Shown: in pieces, positions 58,412-64,000 of the stretch
Numbering within the stretch: the stretch's first letter is position 1
Layout: each line of letters opens with the position of its first letter
Origin: Camellia lanceoleosa
Lineage: Eukaryota; Streptophyta; Magnoliopsida; Ericales; Theaceae
Direction of reading: 5' to 3'
Assembly: GCA_025200525.1 (NCBI GenBank)
Contig: CM045762.1
Coordinates: forward strand, 126,981,752 to 127,045,751
DNA length: 64,000 bases
Notes under the pieces: generated by a model
Told to the model about the DNA's origin: nothing
What the model saw: the letters and a program-made list of their open reading frames with translations, nothing else
Databases searched by the model: none
Program-made: the position numbers and the translations under genes

Positions 58412-61129
58412 ATAGTAATATATATATATATAGATTTTATTTTCAATTCTCCCACACAATTTTTCATTGTGCTCACAATTCTCATTTCTCTTTCCAATGC
58501 GATTTCGCAAGATAAACATATACTCATTTATATTTATTAAGGAGTAGCAACATTTTTGCATTTCATGCATTTTCATCAACTTAGTCATTCCATGACTATA
58601 TCAACATTTTTAACAACTTCCAAACCAACTAATTCTCATATACCATGAAATTTCTCATATCAACATTTGTCATAATATTGGTCAAATATTAATTTCATAA
58701 CATCACCACATTTTCTAAAAAATTTCAAAATTTCTAGGGTTTCCGTAAACTAGATTTTCTCCTCATTTTGAAAGAAATCATTTCAAGATAACACGTCTCT
58801 ACAACAATATAGCTCAAAATCTCAAGAGTTTTTAGAAAACATTATGGAAACCCACTTTTAAAATCACCCATAACTCATGAGTCAAAAACCAAGTTCAACA
58901 TCACAAGAAGGAGCTTCAATAACAACATAATTTGTAAAAATGTATATATGACTCAAAGAAAATCCCTACCTCAAGTTCTTGAAGGAAAAAGAGAAGAAAG
59001 TTTCAAAATCAACGGTGTTGAAACTCGATCTCCACCGCACACAACGTAGACGTCGAAGAGTTCTCCAATTTTGATAAAGGAACTAGGGTCAAAATGTTAA
59101 TGGATTTGAAGAAATCAAGGATTTTAGTGAGGTTTGGTGTAGGGAAAGTAGAGAGATTAAGGAGAAATGTGTTTTTAGATAGAGAGAGATGATGAAAAAG
59201 TGATACACACACAGCCCAAGAAGAAGAAAAAGCATAAATTTTTCGACTCAGCGTTCTTCCGCACATGTGGTACCTATTCCCGCATATGAGGCACCCCCTT
59301 CTGCACGTGCGACACTCACCCCCGCACATGCGGTTCATCCTCTTACACCTAACCTCCGCTCGTGCAATAAAAGTAGTCTTGCACCATTGACACCCCCTCA
59401 TCGCCGCATGTGTGGCCTTATCTTTCGCACATATGGCCCCTTCTTCGCACGTGAGGTTTTGCCTACCAGCTAGAAATTTCACCAGCTTGACCCGTGACAC
59501 CCTAGATCCAACCTCACACCTTTCAAAACAGGCGAAACTCGACTTTATAATAAAGTAAGGATGAGAATTTTGAAAAAGCTTTCAGAAATGATAATCCCAA
59601 ACAGTCGACAAACCCTCAAGTTAAAACCCGACACTTTAACAAGAGTAATCCCAACACGAATCAAAGAAGAACGAGACAGCTTACATACCTGGTCATCACA
59701 GTCTTTCACGCCCGCAGTTTGGGTTTTGTGACCGCAATGCGACTGACTATAAATATCACTCAAAAGCTTTAAATATCTACTTTTGGACAGATTAACACTT
59801 TGGAAGATTAGGGTTGGGTTAATATATGTTTTAATGCATAAAGAGAAGGTTTTCTCAAAATTTTCTTCATGTTTTTCTTAAAATTCTTATTGGGTTGTTG
59901 GTGATTGTGTTTGGTATTAGAAATTTGAAGAAATGGTCTTTGGAAGGAGAAACTCCAATAGTTTTACCAAATCCTAGATTTGTGTTCAAGGTTGAGAAAT
60001 GAATTATGTAATTAGATTTATTGTGGATTCATGGTTTTGAGTCATATGGAAATGAATGAGATTTCTTTTAAGGAACGTTGAGCCAAAACAATATTTATTG
60101 TGTAAATGTTGTGGAAATAGTTGGTTATGCTCTTAATTTATATATTGTCCATTTTGGAATATATTGAATAGAGAACTTTTTTTTGACTATTGGTGGAGAA
60201 TAGTGTTGATTTGTTGTAGAGATTGCATGAGAACTAGGTGAATTGAAACAATGTGGACTCATACATTTCGTTCTATCATTGGTTTATACTTAAGCATTTT
60301 CATAATGTTGAAAAGTTTTATTTTGAGAAAAATGGGTGAATATCGTGATGAATTTGGTTAGGGGGTGTGATTGTGGTTTATTAAATTGGCCTGTGTGTTC
60401 ATGGTGAAAATTCAAAAATCCGCACAATTAGAATGCCTTCCTTCTAGTTAATTGCTGGTAAAGTGGCTTTAATAGTGCTTTTATAGCCTACTTGCAGACA
60501 TGCACCTAGAGATTATTAGTATATGTATTTACTATCCTGTTTTCTGTTTTAAAAGAATACATAGATTGTGGTTTGAAATCTGGCATTGCATTGTTTCAAC
60601 GAGGGGAAAATGCATGATTTGTAATGGTATTTCATATGCATTCACCATATTACTTTGTTAAACATCATACATGTCATTAAACCTGTCTCTATTGGGCTTT
60701 AGCTCACTCTACGTGGAAAAAACATTTCAGGTGCTGATGGTAAGGGGATGGGAGGAAGTTGAAGCTGAATGCTCATTTTTGTGTTTTATTTGGTGTAAGC
60801 CTTGGGCTATTATGTATTGGGCTTAAGATCCACTTATTTTGTAACCAAGTATAATCTTGGAAACTTGGAGCTAGTAAGGCATGAATTTATAATAGTTTAT
60901 ATATTAATGTTTATCGATCACATTTTATAGATTCCAGTTTTAGAATAAATGAATGTATTAATGCATGCCATATGATTTTGTAATATTAATAACGTTGCTA
61001 TGTATATAGAATGTTTTGGGATTTAATTATGCTTCCTCTTGTTGAACAAATATTGTATATATATATACTTGAGATGTGGAATGGATAGTTCGGGTCTCTA
61101 TATTTTTGGGGCGTTACACGAAATGTTGG

Positions 61130-62560
61130 GCCTTCTTATTTAGATTGACCTCGTAAAAAAAAATTTCAAATCTTTCAAATCTTATGTTCAAGTCATTCTC
61201 TAATCTAGTAGCTGGTGAAGGTTTCTCTAAGAAATCAGTCATAATTAATCAAAATGATTTAGAGATAGAACATATCGAGGAAAGATTAAAAAATTGGAAG
61301 ATACTTACAAAAACTATAGATTGTTTATATGATAAGAAATTTGAACTCAAACAAACATATAAAATAAAAATAGTAGAACAAATTCTACCTGTTACTCAAG
61401 ACAATCAAAATTTCCAATTATTAGACCGTGACACTGTTATCAAATTCTAGAAAAGATTCAATTTCTTACACCTGGGCCTAGTCCAAGTAGGAATCAAACC
61501 CATGACTTGAACACATTTAAATAAATATGTTTTATGCATACTCCGTGATATGCACCACCATGATTATGAAGATTCTATATTAGCGGTTATTAAATCCAGT
61601 TTAGCTCATGGACCAATTTATTTTGAGTGTTTTCCTAATTTTGAAGTATCCCTAATAGATCCAACTATCTTTAAAACCCTCACTTTAAATATCCGAACAA
61701 AGAGATACAAAATAGATTCTCCTTCTTTCAAAATTATGGTTTGTTATTGTATTTATCTCAAAGCTATGATAACTTCTTGTCCAGGATTCAAATATATTTC
61801 ATCTAATCCCGAAGAATTTACAATACTTTTCCAATCTCACCAAGAACATACAAAAATTATGATTCCAAAAGTCATTACCTAGGAAGAGGTTCTACAATCT
61901 GATGCTAATAATGAGGATACTTGGGTTGTCCTACATGTAGTACCTAACACAATCACACAAACTCAAACCAATCCTGAAACAATAATACAAAATCCAAATG
62001 GATTTGTTGTTTTACAATTCCAAAGATCCCGCTCAATCCTAATCTCTTCAATCCACTATATTTACTTGATTTCATACCCCCATTCAAACACCAACCCAAA
62101 TATCCAAAAGATCTCTTGATTTATCCAGTAGACATCTCACAAATACGCCCTTATTTTTTACTAGGCCACAACCAAATCAAATCTCATACACCAATTACCA
62201 GGATTTTAGCCGATTTAACCAAGAGCTTGATTTTGACATCGATTCTTTATTCATTATTGTCATCACTATTAATTTTCAAATCAATCGAGAATTACTTTCA
62301 CAAGAATACAATGCTCCTTACAATTTTAAGAATTGTCTTTATTTTAAACAATCTTACACCACGGAACAACAATGAATCATTCATTCTGAATATTATCTCA
62401 CACTTACCACATTACAGACCTATATTCTTTTTTTCTTCTTTTTCTTTTTCCAAATTTTCACCAATTATTGCCTGCATCACAATATATAAGTTCCAATTTC
62501 CCTGTTAGATGCCCATCTCAATGTTACCCAAAAGAATTTGCCAGTAAATCTCAGTAAAAT
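61130..62560 (+). pseudogene. Endogenous pararetrovirus (caulimovirid-like) fragment with movement-protein region
   Basis: A frame from 61184 continues through stops at 61448-61450 (TAG), 61508-61510 (TGA) and 61880-61882 (TAG). The centre (about 61463-61800) has the LGLVQVGIKP block, then a small conserved core (GPIYFECFPNF, TLNIRT), as in movement proteins of Caulimoviridae and their integrated relatives. After about 62040 the frame shifts and similarity fades. No coat, protease or RT part is in the window, unless decayed beyond recognition. With three stops and at least one shift it is a dead relic. The genus is not assigned. It begins 12 bp past the outer solo LTR end. Confidence 0.7.
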
Positions 62561-62576
62561 CATTACTAAAAATAAT

Positions 62577-62850
62577 TTTTTGTGACAATTTTTTGCATAT
62601 ATCGCTAAAAATTGGCAATTAGTGATTTTTTTTGGCCACAATTTTTATAAATTGTTGCTAAATTAGTGACGTTTTTCTATGACGAATTTTGTAAATTATC
62701 GTTGAAATTTAAAAATTAGTGACTTTTTTTATGACGATTTTTTAAAATTGTTGATAAAACTTATAATTAGTAACATTTTTTCTGACAATTTTTAAAATGT
62801 CACTAAATTAATAATTAGTGACGTTTTTTAATAGTACTTGATGAAAAAAT
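62577..62850. repeat. Degenerate tandem repeat, about 49-bp unit
   Basis: AATTAGTGACGTTTTTTATGAC-type units start near 62619, 62662, 62714, 62765 and 62814. Each carries an ACAATTTTTAAAATTGT-like partial palindrome. Similar arrays occur near ends of CACTA-type transposons, but no such terminus was found here. Confidence 0.7.
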
Positions 62851-63588
62851 CATTAATTATCATAGGACTTATTGAATAATAAGTTCACCTATTAGGACCT
62901 AAACGTAAGTCCCCAAAAAAAGAAATTTACAGTTTTTGGTTAAAATCTCTTGGTTTTGACAAAATTGATAAATTTCTTAGTTTTGAAAATTTCAAAAATT
63001 CATACAAAATAAAGAAAATTCTTAAGTAAAAACAAAAAAAAAAACTTAACCACAAAAATGTAACTTTAATTCCAAACAACAAGAAATTTCATCCCAAAAC
63101 TAAACGATTTGAATGCAACAATGAAATTTTATCCAAAATATCTCTATTTCTCAAAACTAAGAAATTTTTCAATTTTTTTTCCTCAATTTTGAGACGCTCG
63201 TTACTACATCAGTACATGTGCATTGGAGGCATGACTAAATCCCATAAAGGGTAAATGTGTCATTAAACAATGTAAACATAACCTAATGAGTTAGAAACCT
63301 TAGCATAGGACTTATCCTTAATTTAATTGAGAACAATTGTAAATGATTTTTTTTAAAACAATTTATAAGATATTTTTTCTTTTAATTATTTATTAATAAA
63401 GTAATTCTAAATAATCAATAAAAAAGGGCATTTTTTTCCCCATAAATCCACACTCTAGTATTATGTCCAAATTAGTCCAACCTTTTTTCTTAGGTTCAAA
63501 TTAGTCCCATCAGTAGACAATTGACAATACTACCCTTATGTATTAAGCAAGCGTGTTGTTATTTTTCAAAAACTCTCACATTCACATT
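62851..63588. other. AT-rich intergenic DNA
   Basis: AAATTTCTTAGTTTTGA-type motifs occur in both orientations (62960-63170), forming a loose inverted repeat. No gene. Confidence 0.55.
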
Positions 63589-64000
63589 AGAGCATCTCCA
63601 ACGGTGACTCAGATTTTTCATCAAATCTGAGTAAAAAAAGACCCATTTCACCAAATTTGATACTACTCACTCCAACCGTGCACCAAATTCATGAAATGTG
63701 CCAAGATTGATCGGCCAATCGTTATGAGAATTTTTTTTTTTTTCAAATTGTTTGCACCTTTTGTTGAACTGTCTGAATCTTTTTCGGGACAACCGGGTGG
63801 TCGACCGGCCGGTCGACCGGTTAGGAGGAATTTTATTTATTTATTTATTTTTCTTCAAATTGTTTGAACCTTTTTCTAAACTGTCTGAACCTTTTTCCGG
63901 GACAACCGGTTGGTCGATCGGCTTGGCAATCGGTTGGAAGGTAGGTACTACTCCCTCCGATCCATCTTGATGTTTTTGGTGAATTCAGTATTCTGTCGTC
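63589..64000. mobile_element. MITE with GAGCATCTCCAACGG terminus, cut by window end
   Basis: Starts AGAGCATCTCCAACGG, shares the ATTTTTCATCAAATC block and the GGTCGACCGGCCGGTCGACC palindrome (63800-63820) with the 16248 element. A second, diverged GGTTGGTCGATCGG copy lies at 63907-63920. The right end is outside the window. Confidence 0.75.

Larger units (their letters stand above)
40558..59700 (-). mobile_element. Ty3/gypsy retrotransposon (Tekay/Del-like chromovirus), minus strand, with nested insertions
   Basis: On minus: 5' LTR (59700-52450), tRNA-iMet primer site, gag, pol, 3' LTR (46892-40558). Target duplications GTCTT flank it at 40553-40557 and 59701-59705. Pol order protease, RT, RNase H, integrase is the gypsy order, and the C-terminal chromodomain-like VLWRHNGAEEATWE block with long LTRs fits the Tekay/Del group. 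Frame breaks are many. By eye the LTR segments 40563-41220 and 52453-53120 differ at about 45 of about 640 bases (about 7%), so it is older than the copia element. About 4.2 kb of its 3' LTR and about 5.3 kb of its 5' LTR are later insertions. Confidence 0.93.
52450..59700 (-). repeat. Gypsy 5' LTR, interrupted and partly deleted
   Basis: Native parts are 52450 to about 53150 and about 58430-59700. Between them lies the Tat-lineage fragment. Relative to the other LTR, about 215 bp (equivalent to 41245-41460) is missing at the junction, so the insertion was followed by, or came with, a deletion. A run of at least ten C at 52457-52466 is unstable sequence. Confidence 0.88.
40168..61118 (+). repeat. 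Outer solo LTR, split by the gypsy element
   Basis: The two halves, 40168-40557 and 59706-61118, join at the gypsy target duplication into about 1.8 kb of LTR-like sequence: GC-rich GCGACC/GCAATG blocks, a TATAAATAT box just after the join (59748-59756), and an end GGGGCGTTACA typical of gypsy LTRs. The proposed left end TATAGCAACCCC would be a mutated TG start. Flanks TGAAA (40163-40167) and CGAAA (61119-61123) agree in four of five bases. No internal region is attached, so it is called solo. The left boundary is the weak point. Confidence 0.55.

Noticed and set aside
62116..62508. 130-codon open frame on plus
   Set aside because: Out of frame with the pararetrovirus-like remnant and compositionally AT-driven; a shadow of decayed sequence.

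Overview
The window is nuclear DNA from a eudicot plant. The AT-rich composition, spliced genes with plant-type introns, and a dense load of plant LTR retrotransposons, LINEs, SINEs and MITEs all point that way. Only two host genes are convincing. One is a three-exon xyloglucan endotransglucosylase/hydrolase (XTH) on + at 20650-22523. The other is a seven-exon gene on - at 24203-30295 for an uncharacterised, probably nuclear plant protein. It has a Cys-rich motif, three E2F-type promoter sites, an internal exon-pair duplication and a one-base homopolymer frameshift. No tRNA, rRNA or CRISPR was seen.

Layout. 1-3432: most of a very long LTR in reverse orientation (TGTAGACACCCC family). 3433-4841: probable LTR-like debris. 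4842-13188: a 5'-truncated LINE, split by a complete but dead Ty1/copia element (5233-10627, TSD CTAAC) and by a 633-bp hAT-like MITE (11512-12144, TSD CTTTAGAC). 13225-14844: a second LINE, split by a 250-bp MITE (TSD ACAAT). 14845-20500: AT-rich intergenic DNA with MITEs, a long inverted repeat and a tRNA-like SINE. 20531-22640: the XTH gene. 24203-30450: the E2F-site gene. 30553-40167: TIR elements, AT-rich degenerate repeats, and a GGT-rich minisatellite inside a TIR element that is itself split by an 891-bp hAT-like element (TSD GTGGCAGG).

40168-61118 is a nested stack. An outer solo LTR (40168-40557 plus 59706-61118) is split by a minus-strand Tekay/Del-like Ty3/gypsy element (40558-59700, TSD GTCTT). 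One LTR of that gypsy element contains a 4159-bp solo LTR (42302-46460, TSD ACGTG), related to the LTR at the window start. Its other LTR contains the 3' part of a Tat-lineage element (about 53152-58411): its 3' LTR, polypurine tract, two tandem arrays and antisense accessory ORFs. After the stack come a decayed caulimovirid-like (endogenous pararetrovirus) movement-protein region (61130-62560), a short tandem repeat, and a MITE cut by the window end.

Both large retrotransposons look inactive. Each has several stops and has lost active-site residues through changes consistent with G-to-A decay. The order of insertion can be read from target-site duplications and by-eye LTR divergence: about 4% for copia and about 7% for gypsy. 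Domain names come from recognising protein motifs by eye; no database search was run.
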